The notes beneath the pieces were generated by a model, which worked only from the letters and a program-made list of their open reading frames with translations, searched no databases and was not told the DNA's origin. Positions 30,012 through 40,035 of a stretch of DNA of 43,113 bases are shown in pieces (within the stretch, counting starts at the first letter, position 1; every line of letters begins with the position of its first letter). Position numbers and translations under genes: made by a program. The stretch comes from Melioribacter roseus (GTDB taxonomy: Bacteria; Bacteroidota; Ignavibacteria; Ignavibacteriales; Melioribacteraceae): assembly GCA_020722085.1 (NCBI GenBank), contig DYLN01000017.1, positions 1-43,113 of the forward strand, read 5' to 3'.

Positions 30012-30043
30012 TTTACTACTCCTCATTATTTTGTTGTACAATG

Positions 30044-30078
30044 TAATTCCAGAGTTCTTAAAAGATAATCCGGAATTA
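30044..30078 (-). other. possible stem-loop in the rpsO leader
   Basis: Seven-base complementary arms TAATTCC (30072-30078) and GGAATTA (30044-30050) with a 21-base loop lie between the ribF stop and rpsO. They could be part of an S15 autoregulatory structure or chance in AT-rich DNA. There is no T run to make a terminator. Confidence 0.25.
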
Positions 30079-31014
30079 ATTAGTTAAAACGTTTATAAAC
30101 TCCAGTGTTTCTTTTTTATCATGTTGAATTTGATAAATCAATTCCTCTTTAGACTCAAATTTTTTTTCTTCCCGTATTCTTTTTAAGAAATCAATTTTTA
30201 TCTTTTCGCTGTAAATATCCTTATTAAAATTTAGGATATGAACTTCGATAACCAATTCTTTTTTGTTTTCGAAAGTCGGACGCATTCCAATATTCATCAT
30301 ACCAAAGAAACGCTCGGCTGCAAGTTCAACAGACACGGCATAAACGCCGCGTTTTGGTATTGATTTCATTTTGTTATCCAGTTGAATATTTGCGGTAGGA
30401 AATCCGAGAGTTCTACCTCTTTTGACTCCTTCAACCACAATACCCGTAAAAGAATAATTTCTGCCTAAAAGTAAATTTGCTTTTTCAATATCGCCACTGC
30501 TCAGCGCTTCGCGAATAATAGTGCTGCTTATAATTTCGCCGTTTATTTTCTCTGCCAGCACTGGTGTAACCTCAAATCCCCAGAGTCTGCCAAGTTCTCT
30601 AAGTTTATTTACATCGCCATTCCTATCTTTACCAAACTTATGATCATGTCCGATAACCATATGTGAAGCGCCAATTTTCTCAACAATATAACGCTGGATA
30701 AATTGTTCGGATGACAACCGAGAAAATTCGTGCGTAAAATTTACAACTATCAAATTATCTATCCCTACATCTTCCAGCAATTTTTTCTTTTCCTCAAAAG
30801 TTGTGAGCAGTTTCAATTCAAAATTTTTCGAAACTATTAATCTCGGGTGCGGCTCAAAAGTTACGAGCACGGACTGCCCGTTCATCTTTTCCGCTATTTC
30901 AATAACCGAATTAATAATTTTCATATGGCCTGCATGCAGTCCGTCAAAAGTTCCAACCGTAACAGCATATTTAATGTTTTTATTTATTTCATCAGTACCG
31001 GAATATATTTTCAT
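30076..31014 (-). CDS. ribF: bifunctional riboflavin kinase/FAD synthetase
   Basis: 312 residues. The N-terminal FMN adenylyltransferase domain has [14 protein letters not shown] (about 18-31) and [14 protein letters not shown]; the C-terminal flavokinase domain has [17 protein letters not shown] and GVYAVSVEL. It converts riboflavin to FMN and FAD. It overlaps truB in an ATGA. This place between truB and rpsO is common in bacterial chromosomes. Confidence 0.97.
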   Translation of the reverse strand: MKIYSGTDEINKNIKYAVTVGTFDGLHAGHMKIINSVIEIAEKMNGQSVLVTFEPHPRLIVSKNFELKLLTTFEEKKKLLEDVGIDNLIVVNFTHEFSRLSSEQFIQRYIVEKIGASHMVIGHDHKFGKDRNGDVNKLRELGRLWGFEVTPVLAEKINGEIISSTIIREALSSGDIEKANLLLGRNYSFTGIVVEGVKRGRTLGFPTANIQLDNKMKSIPKRGVYAVSVELAAERFFGMMNIGMRPTFENKKELVIEVHILNFNKDIYSEKIKIDFLKRIREEKKFESKEELIYQIQHDKKETLEFINVLTN

Positions 31015-31727
31015 AATTGTATCGGTTCGGTAGTTTGATTAATCATTTTTCGAAATTCATTTATGCTTAATGCATCATCCACAAAGTAGCTGCCTATTTT
31101 TGTTCTTCTTAGACTTTTCAAGTAAGCTCCGCAGCCTAACGCTTTCCCTAAATCATTTGCGATCACCCTGATGTAAGTTCCTTTAGAACAGGTAATCTTA
31201 AAATAAATATCAGGCAAAACAATTTTTTCAATATCAAATTCAGAAACAAAAACTTCTCTTGCTTCTTTCTCTATATTAATTCCTTTTCTTGCAAAATTAT
31301 AAAGCGCTTTCCCTCTATATTTTACCGCAGAATAAAGGGGCGGTTTTTGCTTAATATTTCCAATAAACTTTTTTCTTGCATCTTCAATATTTTTTTCGGT
31401 AATATTTTCTATACTGCTTTCCGAATCGAAGGCGGTTTCCAAATCGTAAGAAGGGGTTGTTTTTCCCAAACTGATTATTCCCGTATAAGTTTTATCTAAA
31501 CCAGAATAAAAGGAAATCTGCTTGGTCATATTACCTGTACAAACAATTAAAAGACCGCTTGCAAGCGGATCAAGCGTTCCAGCATGCCCTGCTTTTTTAA
31601 CACTGGCTGCCTTTCTAATTTTATAGACAACGTCAAAAGAAGTTTTACCCGTTTCTTTATCAATTAAAATAACTTCGCCGGCATTAAAGTCGGGCAGCGT
31701 ATCAATCCTGGTTTTCCTTGTTATCAT
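31011..31727 (-). CDS. truB: tRNA pseudouridine(55) synthase, short form
   Basis: 238 residues, compared with about 310 in E. coli, because the C-terminal PUA domain is absent. The catalytic core is intact: GHAGTLDPLASGLL with nucleophilic Asp53, and KGTYIRVIANDLG. It makes Psi55 in the T loop of tRNA. The ATG lies 26 bases inside the end of rbfA and no later in-frame start fits better. It overlaps ribF by 4 bases. Confidence 0.95.
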   Translation of the reverse strand: MITRKTRIDTLPDFNAGEVILIDKETGKTSFDVVYKIRKAASVKKAGHAGTLDPLASGLLIVCTGNMTKQISFYSGLDKTYTGIISLGKTTPSYDLETAFDSESSIENITEKNIEDARKKFIGNIKQKPPLYSAVKYRGKALYNFARKGINIEKEAREVFVSEFDIEKIVLPDIYFKITCSKGTYIRVIANDLGKALGCGAYLKSLRRTKIGSYFVDDALSINEFRKMINQTTEPIQL

Positions 31728-32061
31728 TCTTATGAATTTCTTTAAAGATTCCTTCTATCTTCTCAACGTAATCATTAGTATCATCTATGAAAAAATTCAA
31801 TTCCGGAACGAATCTAATTGTAATTCTTTGAGCAAGTTCGCTTCTAATCATGCCTTTCATGTCATCAACTTTATCGAGCAATGCCTTTCTATTTGCTTTG
31901 TCATAAACAGAAATATAAACTTTAGCATAACGTAAATCGGGACTAAGTTTAACATTAGTAATTGTAATTACACCCAGCTCAGGGTCCTGAATTTTATGCA
32001 GAAAGATCATGCTAAGTTCTTCTTTTACAAGACTCGCTACTCTATCGACTCTGTGTGTCAT
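31702..32061 (-). CDS. rbfA: ribosome-binding factor A
   Basis: 119 residues with a KH-like fold. Opens [18 protein letters not shown] and has VKLSPDLRYAKVYISV and VPELNFFIDD, all typical. It helps mature the 30S subunit and 5' end of 16S rRNA, particularly in cold. It shares an ATGA overlap with infB and runs 26 bases into truB, in the conserved infB-rbfA-truB order. Confidence 0.96.
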   Translation of the reverse strand: MTHRVDRVASLVKEELSMIFLHKIQDPELGVITITNVKLSPDLRYAKVYISVYDKANRKALLDKVDDMKGMIRSELAQRITIRFVPELNFFIDDTNDYVEKIEGIFKEIHKNDNKENQD

Positions 32062-34703
32062 GACTCAAGTTTCTTTTTTGTTTCAACTAATTTATAAGAT
32101 TCGATTATGTCGCCGACTTTAATATCATTAAATCCTGCAATACTAACGCCACATTCATAACCTTGATCTATTTCTTTGGCATCATCTTTAAAGCGTTTCA
32201 AAGAAGAGAGGTCGCCTTCGTAGATTACAATACCATCTCTAAACAATCTGATTTTATTCGCTCTGTTTATTTTGCCATCTTGAACATAACATCCGGCGAC
32301 AGTACCTACTTTAGGCACCTTAAATGTTTGCCTAACTTCAAGTGTCCCGACCAGTTCCTCGGAAACGACTGGCGAGAGCATTCCTTCAAGAGCAGAGCTG
32401 ACTTCATTAATCGCATCGTAAATTACATTATAAAGTCTTATATCTACCTTTTCAGATTCAGCTAATTTTCTGGCATTTATGTTTGGTCTTACGTGAAAAC
32501 CTATAATCACTGCATTCGAAGCAGCGGCTAAAAGTACATCTCCTTCATTAATAGCACCAACACCTTTATGAATTACCCGCACTTTAACTTCCTGATTAGA
32601 GAGTTTCAGCAATGAATCCGACAGAGCTTCAATGGAACCGTCAACATCACCTTTAACAATAATTGGCAGTTCTTTTACGCCGCCGCGGCTAATTTGACTT
32701 GCAATTTCATCTAATGTAATTAAACGAACCTGGCGATGGTTCTGTTCTCGTTTTAACTGCTGTCTCTTAATAGCAATTTCTCTTGATTCACGTTCGGATT
32801 GAACAACGATGAAACTATCGCCTGCCTGAGGAACGCCTTCAAATCCAAGTACAAGAACAGGGGTAGAAGGTTTTGCTTCAGTTACTTTGTTATTTCTCTC
32901 ATCAAACATTGCGCGGACACGTCCGAATGAAGTACCGGCAATAAACGGGTCGCCAATTCTTAAAGTTCCCTTCTGAACCAGAACGGTAGCTGTTATACCG
33001 CGTCCTTTGTCCAACTGCGATTCAATAATAGTTCCTCTTGCGGCTCTATTCGGGTTAGCCTTCAATTCTAAAATTTCTGCTTCGAGCACAATTTTCTCAA
33101 GGAGCAGGTCTATATTCAATCCTTTTTTTGCAGAAATTTCCACACACTGGTACTTGCCGCCCCAATCCTCCACCAGAATATTTCTTTCGGAAAGCTGCTG
33201 GCGAATTTTTTCGGGATTGGCTCCGGGTTTATCAATTTTATTGATTGCTACTATAATTGGCACATTAGCTGCCTGTGCGTGATTAATTGCTTCAACCGTT
33301 TGAGGCATTACCGCATCGTCTGCCGCAATTATTAAAACCACAATATCCGTTACCTTAGCACCTCTTGCTCTCATAGCGGTAAACGCTTCGTGTCCGGGGG
33401 TATCCAGAAATGTAATTTCTTTTTCGTCATCAAGAACAACTTTATAAGCTCCTATATGCTGTGTGATACCGCCTGCTTCGCCTGCAACTACATTTTCACG
33501 TCTAATATAATCGAGGAGTGAAGTTTTTCCATGGTCAACGTGTCCCATTATAGTTACCACAGGTGGACGCGGCTGAAGTGACAGCTCATCATCTGCTTCG
33601 TCGTTAATGATATCCGATTTATATTCTTCTTCGAGTTCTATTTCGAAACCGAATTCGTCGGCAACGAGTGTAATTGTTTCAACATCCAAACGCTGATTAA
33701 TAGAAACCATCAAGCCAAGTTCAATGCATTTTTGAATTACTTCCGATACCGGTACGCCCATCAAATTAGCCAGTTCACTTACGGCAATGTATTCTGCAAC
33801 TTTTAAAGTTGTCTTCTCTTTGTCTTTTTGTTCTTGAATTTTCTCCTGGATTTCCTGCTTTTCTTTTCTTTTCTTTTTTCTAATTAAAGCCCTTTCGCCT
33901 ATAACAGACTCATCCATACTGAGTAAAGTACGTTTTATCGCATCGTCAACTTCTTTCTTATCAATTTCGAGGCGTCTAATTTTTCTTTTTTTCTTTGAAA
34001 TCAGAGCTTCATCCTTTTCCTCTGCCGATTTCGGTTTTTTCTTTGCTTTAAGAACTTTCTTCTTCTTTTTCTTCCCTTTTTCTTTTTCTTCCTCTTCTGG
34101 TTTTGCAGTTAATTCAGGAGTTTGAATTTCCTTAGCTTTAGCAGCCGGTTCTCGTTCAATTTCCGCAGGTAGTTTTTCCCCTTCTTTTGCAGTCTCTTTA
34201 ACACTTTCTTTTTTCTTTTTATGCAGATCAATTTTCCCGACTATAGTAAGTCCCTTTTTCTTTGCGGCTAACTCAAGTTCGGAATCGGTTTTATAAGAAA
34301 GCGGTTCTTCGGCTGGAGCTTCCTTTGAAGTTTCAACACCTGTTTCCTCCTGAACAGGTTGTTCGTCTTGTACTTCCTTGATTATAATTTCGGGTTTAGA
34401 TTCAGCCTGAACTTCAACCGATTTTTCTGGTTCTTTTTCTCTAATTGAAACTTCTGTACCTGTTATCTCTCCTCTTTTTCTTTGGAATTCGGAGATTTTC
34501 TTGTAATGTTTTTCAGCCTTTTCAATATCTTTCTTGAAATGATCATGAATAGCCGTGACCATTTCATCGGTCAAAAGTGCCATATGGGATTTAACATCGT
34601 ATCCTTTCTTTTGCAAAAACTCTACAAGAGAATCCGTTGAGAGGTTCACCTCTGATGCAAATTTATAAAGTCGTAATTTTTTTTCTTTAGCAACTTCAGC
34701 CAT
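32058..34703 (-). CDS. infB: translation initiation factor IF-2
   Basis: 881 residues. N-terminal IF2N module (about 8-60), a long Lys/Glu-rich low-complexity linker (about 85-295), a second IF2N (about 305-355), then the GTPase with G1 GHVDHGKT (387-394), G3 DTPGH (434-438) and G4 NKID (488-491), and the beta-barrel and C-terminal fMet-tRNA-binding domains. It brings initiator tRNA to the 30S subunit. The linker is strongly lysine-rich, a common feature in this lineage. It ends in an ATGA overlap with rbfA and begins 42 bp after nusA. Confidence 0.98.
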   Translation of the reverse strand: MAEVAKEKKLRLYKFASEVNLSTDSLVEFLQKKGYDVKSHMALLTDEMVTAIHDHFKKDIEKAEKHYKKISEFQRKRGEITGTEVSIREKEPEKSVEVQAESKPEIIIKEVQDEQPVQEETGVETSKEAPAEEPLSYKTDSELELAAKKKGLTIVGKIDLHKKKKESVKETAKEGEKLPAEIEREPAAKAKEIQTPELTAKPEEEEKEKGKKKKKKVLKAKKKPKSAEEKDEALISKKKRKIRRLEIDKKEVDDAIKRTLLSMDESVIGERALIRKKKRKEKQEIQEKIQEQKDKEKTTLKVAEYIAVSELANLMGVPVSEVIQKCIELGLMVSINQRLDVETITLVADEFGFEIELEEEYKSDIINDEADDELSLQPRPPVVTIMGHVDHGKTSLLDYIRRENVVAGEAGGITQHIGAYKVVLDDEKEITFLDTPGHEAFTAMRARGAKVTDIVVLIIAADDAVMPQTVEAINHAQAANVPIIVAINKIDKPGANPEKIRQQLSERNILVEDWGGKYQCVEISAKKGLNIDLLLEKIVLEAEILELKANPNRAARGTIIESQLDKGRGITATVLVQKGTLRIGDPFIAGTSFGRVRAMFDERNNKVTEAKPSTPVLVLGFEGVPQAGDSFIVVQSERESREIAIKRQQLKREQNHRQVRLITLDEIASQISRGGVKELPIIVKGDVDGSIEALSDSLLKLSNQEVKVRVIHKGVGAINEGDVLLAAASNAVIIGFHVRPNINARKLAESEKVDIRLYNVIYDAINEVSSALEGMLSPVVSEELVGTLEVRQTFKVPKVGTVAGCYVQDGKINRANKIRLFRDGIVIYEGDLSSLKRFKDDAKEIDQGYECGVSIAGFNDIKVGDIIESYKLVETKKKLES

Positions 34704-34745
34704 AAAAGTTTAACCCGCCTTCTACGAAAGTTATTATAATATTTT

Positions 34746-35993
34746 TTATTCCTCTTCTTCAAACTGATTTTTTATAATCTCAATAATTTCTGTTGCTTTA
34801 GCTTCATCTATTCCCTCTATTTCTTTTAATTTATCAATTCCGGCAGTTAAGACTTCAACTGCGGTGTCATACCGGTTATTGATAAGTAATTCAACCAAAT
34901 CATTGCCCAATTCCTCTCTTAATTCAACCAATTCTATATCTTCCTCATATTCTTCGAACGGTTTCTCTTCGCGGATAACTTCGATATTGTAGCCTGTGAG
35001 TTTCATTGCCAGCCGGATATTTACGCCGTTTCTTCCAACAATAAGGGAAACCTGGTCGCTGTCTGCGGTAACAACACATTTCTTGTTTTCCTCATCGATC
35101 TCAATTTGTTTTAACTTTGCAGGTGAAAGTGCACGCTGAATAAAGACAACAGGGTCATCGGAATAATTTATCACATCGATATTTTCATTGTTAAGTTCGC
35201 GTACTATTGCATGAATCCTAACACCCTTCATGCCTACACATGCTCCAACAGCGTCTATCCGTGAATCCTGAGATTCAACAGCAACTTTTGCTCTTTCGCC
35301 GGGTTCGCGGGCAATACCTTTTATTTCTATCACACCGTCGTATATTTCTGGAATTTCAATTTCAAATAATCTTCTGAGGAACAGATTATCTGCCCGGGAA
35401 ATAATAATAACCGGTCCGTTCGGTGTTTTCTTTACTTCTTTAATAACAGCCCTAACGGTATCACCTTTGCGGTATTTTTCGCGAGGTATCTGTTCGGAAC
35501 GTGGCATCATTAATTCATTTTTATTATGGTTTACAAGCACATCATTTTTTCTAACCTGATAAATATCCCCAACAACAATTTCGCCAAGCATTTCACTATA
35601 TTCGGCATAAACAATATCTTTTTCTATTTCGCGAATTTTCTGATTCAAACTTTGACGAGCAAGATTGATAAGGCGCCTTCCAAACTGATTCAATTCGATC
35701 TTTTCTACATAGTCGTCGCCAACTTCGAGTTCATCGGGGTTTCCTTTTTCATTTAGCTCATCTATGCTTATTTCCAAAGTCGGATCTGTCACTTTTTCAA
35801 CAATAGCTCTTTCATAGAAAATTTCTATATCGCCTTTATCCATGTTGACGACTACATCATACTTAGCTTCCTGTCCGAATTTTTTCTTTACAAGCACACC
35901 AAATATTTCTTCAATTATCCCGGCAAGAACGTCCTTATCTAGATTTTTCTCGCGAACCATTTGAGCAAATGATTCGACTATTTCAGTGTTCAT
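34746..35993 (-). CDS. nusA: transcription termination/antitermination protein NusA
   Basis: 415 residues. NusA N-terminal domain (about 1-125), S1 (about 130-200), KH1 and KH2 (about 205-345, with CVGMKGVRIHAIVREL and LIVGRNGVNIRLAMKLTGYNI) and a short acidic helix-hairpin-helix tail (about 355-415), like the compact NusA of Bacteroidota without extra acidic repeats. It binds RNA polymerase to control pausing and termination. It is 18 bp after rimP, the near-universal order. Confidence 0.98.
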   Translation of the reverse strand: MNTEIVESFAQMVREKNLDKDVLAGIIEEIFGVLVKKKFGQEAKYDVVVNMDKGDIEIFYERAIVEKVTDPTLEISIDELNEKGNPDELEVGDDYVEKIELNQFGRRLINLARQSLNQKIREIEKDIVYAEYSEMLGEIVVGDIYQVRKNDVLVNHNKNELMMPRSEQIPREKYRKGDTVRAVIKEVKKTPNGPVIIISRADNLFLRRLFEIEIPEIYDGVIEIKGIAREPGERAKVAVESQDSRIDAVGACVGMKGVRIHAIVRELNNENIDVINYSDDPVVFIQRALSPAKLKQIEIDEENKKCVVTADSDQVSLIVGRNGVNIRLAMKLTGYNIEVIREEKPFEEYEEDIELVELREELGNDLVELLINNRYDTAVEVLTAGIDKLKEIEGIDEAKATEIIEIIKNQFEEEE

Positions 35994-36011
35994 TTATTTT
36001 TTCCTCCATTC

Positions 36012-36458
36012 TCAAAAACTAATTAAGACTTTAGCTTTTTTTATGTTCTCAAATTTAATTTCTATTTCATTTTTTTTATCCCGGAAAAACAACCGGTCAT
36101 CAACAATGCCGGTTAATCTGCCGCTGAAATTCATAACCTGATTGTTCTTTATATATTCGAGCTCAAATTTTCTGTTTAGATGTTTTTTGTATTGAACCAA
36201 ATATTTCAAAGGACGATCGACACCGGGTGAAGAAACGACCAATCTATAATTTGAGTCGATCAGTTTTTTTGTTTCAATAAGATTGTTAATTTCTCTTGCA
36301 ATAAGCGAGCAGTCATCCGAATTTATACCCACCTCATTATCAACATATAGTTCAATTATTTTCAGATTAGAATCACCCCGAACTATAAAATCGATTAGAA
36401 GGTAACCTAGTAAATTAACCGCATCTTCAAATTTTTGCGATAGATCTTGTTTTTCCAT
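36012..36458 (-). CDS. rimP: ribosome maturation factor RimP
   Basis: 148 residues from the ATG at 36458. An upstream in-frame TTG (36503) would add 15 residues, but those bases form a terminator-like hairpin and the N-terminus then loses alignment with the family, so ATG is preferred. Family signatures: VDNEVGINSDDCSLIAREI and VVSSPGVDRPLK. RimP is needed for 30S maturation. No clear Shine-Dalgarno is seen, which is not unusual for this lineage. Confidence 0.9.
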   Translation of the reverse strand: MEKQDLSQKFEDAVNLLGYLLIDFIVRGDSNLKIIELYVDNEVGINSDDCSLIAREINNLIETKKLIDSNYRLVVSSPGVDRPLKYLVQYKKHLNRKFELEYIKNNQVMNFSGRLTGIVDDRLFFRDKKNEIEIKFENIKKAKVLISF

Positions 36459-36465
36459 TTTACAC

Positions 36466-36491
36466 AAACAAAAATCGCCCACGAGGGGCGA
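36466..36491 (-). terminator. terminator-like leader hairpin before rimP
   Basis: On the minus strand a perfect 6-bp stem TCGCCC/GGGCGA (36486-36491 with 36475-36480) with a 5-base loop is followed by TTTTTGTTTG and, within about 15 bases, the rimP ATG. A conserved terminator-like hairpin with GGGC/GCCC arms in front of rimP-nusA operons is known as the rimP leader and is thought to attenuate the operon. Here it fits by position and shape. Confidence 0.6.
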
Positions 36492-36618
36492 ATTAGTTTC
36501 CAAAATTTATAATAATTAATTAGAATAAGCAAATAATAGGCGTCTATTTAACAACTGGAATGCAGATTAATCTCAAAAGTCTGTGAAATTTCAACAATTT
36601 AGCATGATTAAACATACT

Positions 36619-37350
36619 TTAATTTATCTCGAAAGCTGCGGAAACAACTGCCGTTATATCCTTAACAATAGAAGTGTTATCGTTAACGCCGTAATCTGAA
36701 ATTACATTGGAATTTTTAGGAGTAATTTGAATTACACCCATTCTTGCACTTCTCAACGGACCTAAAGTTCTGTCTGTTGCCTCTGCAATTTTCTCTGCTC
36801 TTTCTTTTGCGTTCTTAGCAGCCTGAGCTTGAATAACAACTTTTAACTCATCAATTTTTGAGTATAAATACTCAGGCATATCCACCAAAATATCAATTCC
36901 CTTTTCTACTAATGAACTTAGAGTTATTGATAACTCTTTAATTTTATTAACGTCATTTGAGGTTACCTGGAATCTCTGCGAATATACATAACGCGAAATG
37001 TTTTGAGTCATTACTCCATTGGGTCCCGTTTCGTAAACCGGATAACCGTTAACAGTAAAAAATTCAATTTGTTCTTTTTTAAAATCTTTGCTTTCCAAAA
37101 ATTTAATTAAGACCGGTACAGCCTCTCGAAGCTGCTGGTATGCAGTTTTTCTATTTTTACTCGTACCTTGTAAAGTCCCTCTTTGAATTCCGAGATCGGA
37201 AATTACTTCCTGCTTTGCAGAACCGGTAACAGTTATAGTTTGCTGAGCACTTTTGGCAGATTTCCATACCAAAGAGAAAATAATAACTGAAAGGACAATT
37301 GCTCCGGATAATATTGAGAGCGGAACTAATAAATTATTTTTTTCTTTCAT
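36619..37350 (-). CDS. SIMPL-domain (DUF541) protein
   Basis: 243 residues. One N-terminal membrane helix (about 8-29), then a SIMPL domain: ITVTGSAKQEVISDLG, a coil with AKNAKERAEKIAEATDR (about 175-191) and a closing VSAAFEIN strand. Members are periplasmic or membrane-tethered proteins such as BP26; the function is poorly known. A TATTTTTG box ends 34 bases before the ATG. It lies between the symporter gene and rimP and probably has its own promoter. Confidence 0.9.
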   Translation of the reverse strand: MKEKNNLLVPLSILSGAIVLSVIIFSLVWKSAKSAQQTITVTGSAKQEVISDLGIQRGTLQGTSKNRKTAYQQLREAVPVLIKFLESKDFKKEQIEFFTVNGYPVYETGPNGVMTQNISRYVYSQRFQVTSNDVNKIKELSITLSSLVEKGIDILVDMPEYLYSKIDELKVVIQAQAAKNAKERAEKIAEATDRTLGPLRSARMGVIQITPKNSNVISDYGVNDNTSIVKDITAVVSAAFEIN

Positions 37351-37383
37351 TGGATTAAACCTTTATTTTAATTTTAAAAATTG

Positions 37384-37411
37384 CAAAAATAGCTTTTACT
37401 TAAACCGCAAA
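37384..37411 (-). promoter_or_regulatory. possible promoter of the SIMPL gene
   Basis: TATTTTTG (37384-37391) is an exact TAnnTTTG -7 box; TTTG lies 16 bp upstream (37408-37411), a few bases shorter than the ideal 19. The distance to the ATG is about 34 bases, like the other two boxes in the window. Confidence 0.35.
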
Positions 37412-37431
37412 GTTTTAACAAAAGTTGATTT

Positions 37432-38655
37432 CTATACTTTTAATTCTTCCCCTTCACTCTTTGCAACTACAACAGCACCGCAACTATCGCTCCAAACATT
37501 TACGGTTGTACGGCACATATCCAGAATTCTATCCACTGCAAGAATAAGTCCAACACCTTCTAACGGTAAACCAACGGCAGAAAGCACAATCGTGATCATT
37601 ACCAATCCAGCCATAGGGATACCGGCAGCTCCGATAGAAGCGAGAAGTGCAGTTACCACAACAATTATCTGCTGCACAAAACCAAGCTGAATTCCATAAG
37701 CCTGGGCAATAAACATTGCAGCGACACATTCGTATAATGCGGTTCCGTCCATATTCACCGTAGCACCCAGCGGCAGCATAAAAGAAGTTATCTTATTTGA
37801 AACGCCAGAATTATTTTCTACCGCTTCCATTGTTAACGGTAATGTTGCATTGGATGATGAAGTTGTAAATGCCGTAAGTAAAGGAGTACTCATTGATTGA
37901 AAATGTTTTAACGGGTTTACCCTGCCAAAAATCTTTAAGATCAACGGCAAAGTAATAAAAGCATGAATAAATAGACCCAATAAAACGGAAATCATATACA
38001 ATCCAAGTCTGCCAACAATATCCAGCAAAGCTGTCGTATCACCGGCTTGTTCGGCTACCACACCGGTAACAATTCCAAAAACACCAAGGGGCGTAAATTT
38101 TATTACAAAAAGCGTAACTTTCATCATTACTTCAAATGTCGAATTAAAAAAATCTGTCAACTGCGATTGATATTTATTTTCCACTTTCGTTATAAAAAAA
38201 CCGAATATTATTGCAAAAAAAATAATTTGCAGCATCTGAGATTCAGTAAAAGCCTGGAATATGTTAGAAGGGATAATATCAATTAGAGTTTTGCCGAAAG
38301 ATTCCTTTGCAACGGAAAGACCCTCTACCTGTTTACTGAACCCTAAATCTGCCCCAACTCCCGGCTGAAAAAGATTGACTAAAAACAAGCCGGTTAATAT
38401 TGCAAACAAACTGGTAGTTAAATAATAAAGGAAAGTTTTAAATCCGAGACGCCCTAAATTTTCTCCGCTGCCAATATTTGAAACCCCCGACACAATCGAA
38501 GTAAAAACTAAAGGAACAATCACCATCTTTAATGCGCGAAGGAAAATATCACCCATCCATGTTACGTATTTTACATTGCCGCCGAGAAACAATCCGCACA
38601 AGACGCCTAAAAATAATCCAATTAAAATTTGCCAATGTAGTTTAATTTTAGTCAC
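37432..38655 (-). CDS. dicarboxylate/amino-acid:cation symporter (DAACS/GltP family)
   Basis: 407 residues with eight membrane helices and two re-entrant hairpins as in GltPh. The serine-rich hairpin TTSSSNATLPLT (about 266-277) and the Na+/substrate motif NMDGTALYE (about 303-311) are present. It takes up glutamate, aspartate or C4-dicarboxylates with Na+ or H+. The frame starts with GTG at 38655, with GGGAG a few bases upstream. hemW lies 15 bp before it. Confidence 0.95.
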   Translation of the reverse strand: MTKIKLHWQILIGLFLGVLCGLFLGGNVKYVTWMGDIFLRALKMVIVPLVFTSIVSGVSNIGSGENLGRLGFKTFLYYLTTSLFAILTGLFLVNLFQPGVGADLGFSKQVEGLSVAKESFGKTLIDIIPSNIFQAFTESQMLQIIFFAIIFGFFITKVENKYQSQLTDFFNSTFEVMMKVTLFVIKFTPLGVFGIVTGVVAEQAGDTTALLDIVGRLGLYMISVLLGLFIHAFITLPLILKIFGRVNPLKHFQSMSTPLLTAFTTSSSNATLPLTMEAVENNSGVSNKITSFMLPLGATVNMDGTALYECVAAMFIAQAYGIQLGFVQQIIVVVTALLASIGAAGIPMAGLVMITIVLSAVGLPLEGVGLILAVDRILDMCRTTVNVWSDSCGAVVVAKSEGEELKV

Positions 38656-38670
38656 TAGACTCCCGTTTAG

Positions 38671-39801
38671 TTATTTAAATTTTGCAAGAATTTCATCACA
38701 AACTGCATATCCTTTTTTTGTCAATTTAATAAAATTTTCAGTCCAAAATAAATAACCATCGTTAATTAATTGATTAAAATATTTCTTGTTGCGTTCGAGC
38801 CACTGTGAGTCAAAATCATTTTTTAATGTACAGAGGTTCAATCCGGTGCTTCTTAATGAAAGCATTACAAACTCATCTGTCTTTTCTTTCTGACTTAATA
38901 TCTCTTCTCCTATTCTAGCATCTCCTTTTATTTTAATTGATTCGTTATAAAAAGTAAGTCCGGAATAATTCCACCATCGTTTCCCATTTACAAAAGAGTG
39001 AGCCGACGTTCCAAAGCCCAAATAATTTTTATAATGCCAGTAAGTATTATTATGAGTACACTGGTAACCCGGTTTAGAGAAGTTTGAAACTTCATACTGT
39101 TCAAACCCTTTTTCGGTAAGAAAATCAATTGTAAGCTCATATAGGTCGGCATCATAATCTGCGTCCCGAAGATCAACCTTCCCATCCAGAACCATTTTGT
39201 TAAGAATTGTTCCTCTTTCAAGGATTAAGCTGTAAGCAGATATATGTTTAACCGGCAGCGAAACTGCTTTCTCAAGATTGTACTTCCATTTCTCTTTGGT
39301 TTGATTCGGCAGATTAAATATCAAATCAAGACTTATATTTTGGAAACCGGATTTTTCAGCATCGATTAAAGTCTGTATAGCTGTATTGCTGTTATGTATC
39401 CTTGTCAAAAATTCAAGCTCATCATTATTAAACGACTGCACACCAATGCTGATTCTGTTTATTCCAATTTCTCTGAATGCTTTTAGTTTTTCTTTATCAA
39501 CAGTTCCCGGGTTTGTTTCCAAAGTAATTTCAGCATCAAATTTTACATTAAATTTTTCATGAGTGAAAGAAATAATTTCTCTTATATATTCCGGTTTCAT
39601 AAATGATGGTGTGCCGCCGCCAAAGTAAATTGATATTACCTCGTGCTCTTTCCTATATAATTTGGAATAAAACTCAATTTCTTTTTTTAAAGAAATAAGA
39701 TATGCCGACACATTCTCGTATGAAATTATAGAGTAAAAATCACAATAAATACACTTGTGATCGCAGAAAGGAATGTGAATATAAATCGATAGTTCTTTCA
39801 T
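38671..39801 (-). CDS. hemW: radical SAM heme chaperone HemW
   Basis: 376 residues. Opens IYIHIPFCDHKCIYCDFYS with the CxxxCxxC cluster ligands and continues with YFGGGTPS, ETNPGT and SIGVQSFN. The late HNNTYWHY and GFGTSAHS signatures are those of HemW rather than of true coproporphyrinogen oxidase HemN (which has CxxxCxxCxC). HemW hands heme to target enzymes. The spacer upstream (39802-40035) carries an inverted repeat and no clear promoter. Confidence 0.93.
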   Translation of the reverse strand: MKELSIYIHIPFCDHKCIYCDFYSIISYENVSAYLISLKKEIEFYSKLYRKEHEVISIYFGGGTPSFMKPEYIREIISFTHEKFNVKFDAEITLETNPGTVDKEKLKAFREIGINRISIGVQSFNNDELEFLTRIHNSNTAIQTLIDAEKSGFQNISLDLIFNLPNQTKEKWKYNLEKAVSLPVKHISAYSLILERGTILNKMVLDGKVDLRDADYDADLYELTIDFLTEKGFEQYEVSNFSKPGYQCTHNNTYWHYKNYLGFGTSAHSFVNGKRWWNYSGLTFYNESIKIKGDARIGEEILSQKEKTDEFVMLSLRSTGLNLCTLKNDFDSQWLERNKKYFNQLINDGYLFWTENFIKLTKKGYAVCDEILAKFK

Positions 39802-39935
39802 TAATGTAAATTACTTTGCAGAAATTACATTTATAGATTTATTCCAGATAAAAAAATAAAATTTATTACACAAAATAAGGAAGGAGAAATAAAAAGAGAT
39901 GATATAACCATTGAAGTTATCGTGAAAATAATTTC

Positions 39936-40010
39936 AATATTTAATGCTCAACACCTCATATTCATTTTTTTGCTTGAACATTGAAAATTGATAGTTGAGC
40001 ATTAAATATT
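39936..40010. repeat. 17-bp perfect inverted repeat in the hemW-DUF6588 spacer
   Basis: Arms AATATTTAATGCTCAAC (39936-39952) and its exact complement (39994-40010) are separated by 41 bases. The spacer between them carries related fragments (TTGAACATT, TTGATAGTTGAGCATT), like a dispersed intergenic repeat. There is no T run, so it is not a typical terminator. The rest of the 234-bp gap (39802-40035) holds no ORF; an AAGGAAGGAG on the plus strand leads only to ATG-ATA-TAA. Confidence 0.85.
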
Positions 40011-40035
40011 CTTCTAATAGAATAAGTGCAAAAAA

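Noticed and set aside
36459-36503. 15-residue longer RimP from a TTG start
   Set aside because: Those bases form a terminator-like hairpin and add residues not found in the family; the ATG at 36458 gives normal length.
37529-37729. minus-strand alternative-frame ORF inside the DAACS gene
   Set aside because: Cys/Trp-rich translation is a frame-shifted reading of membrane helices of the real gene.
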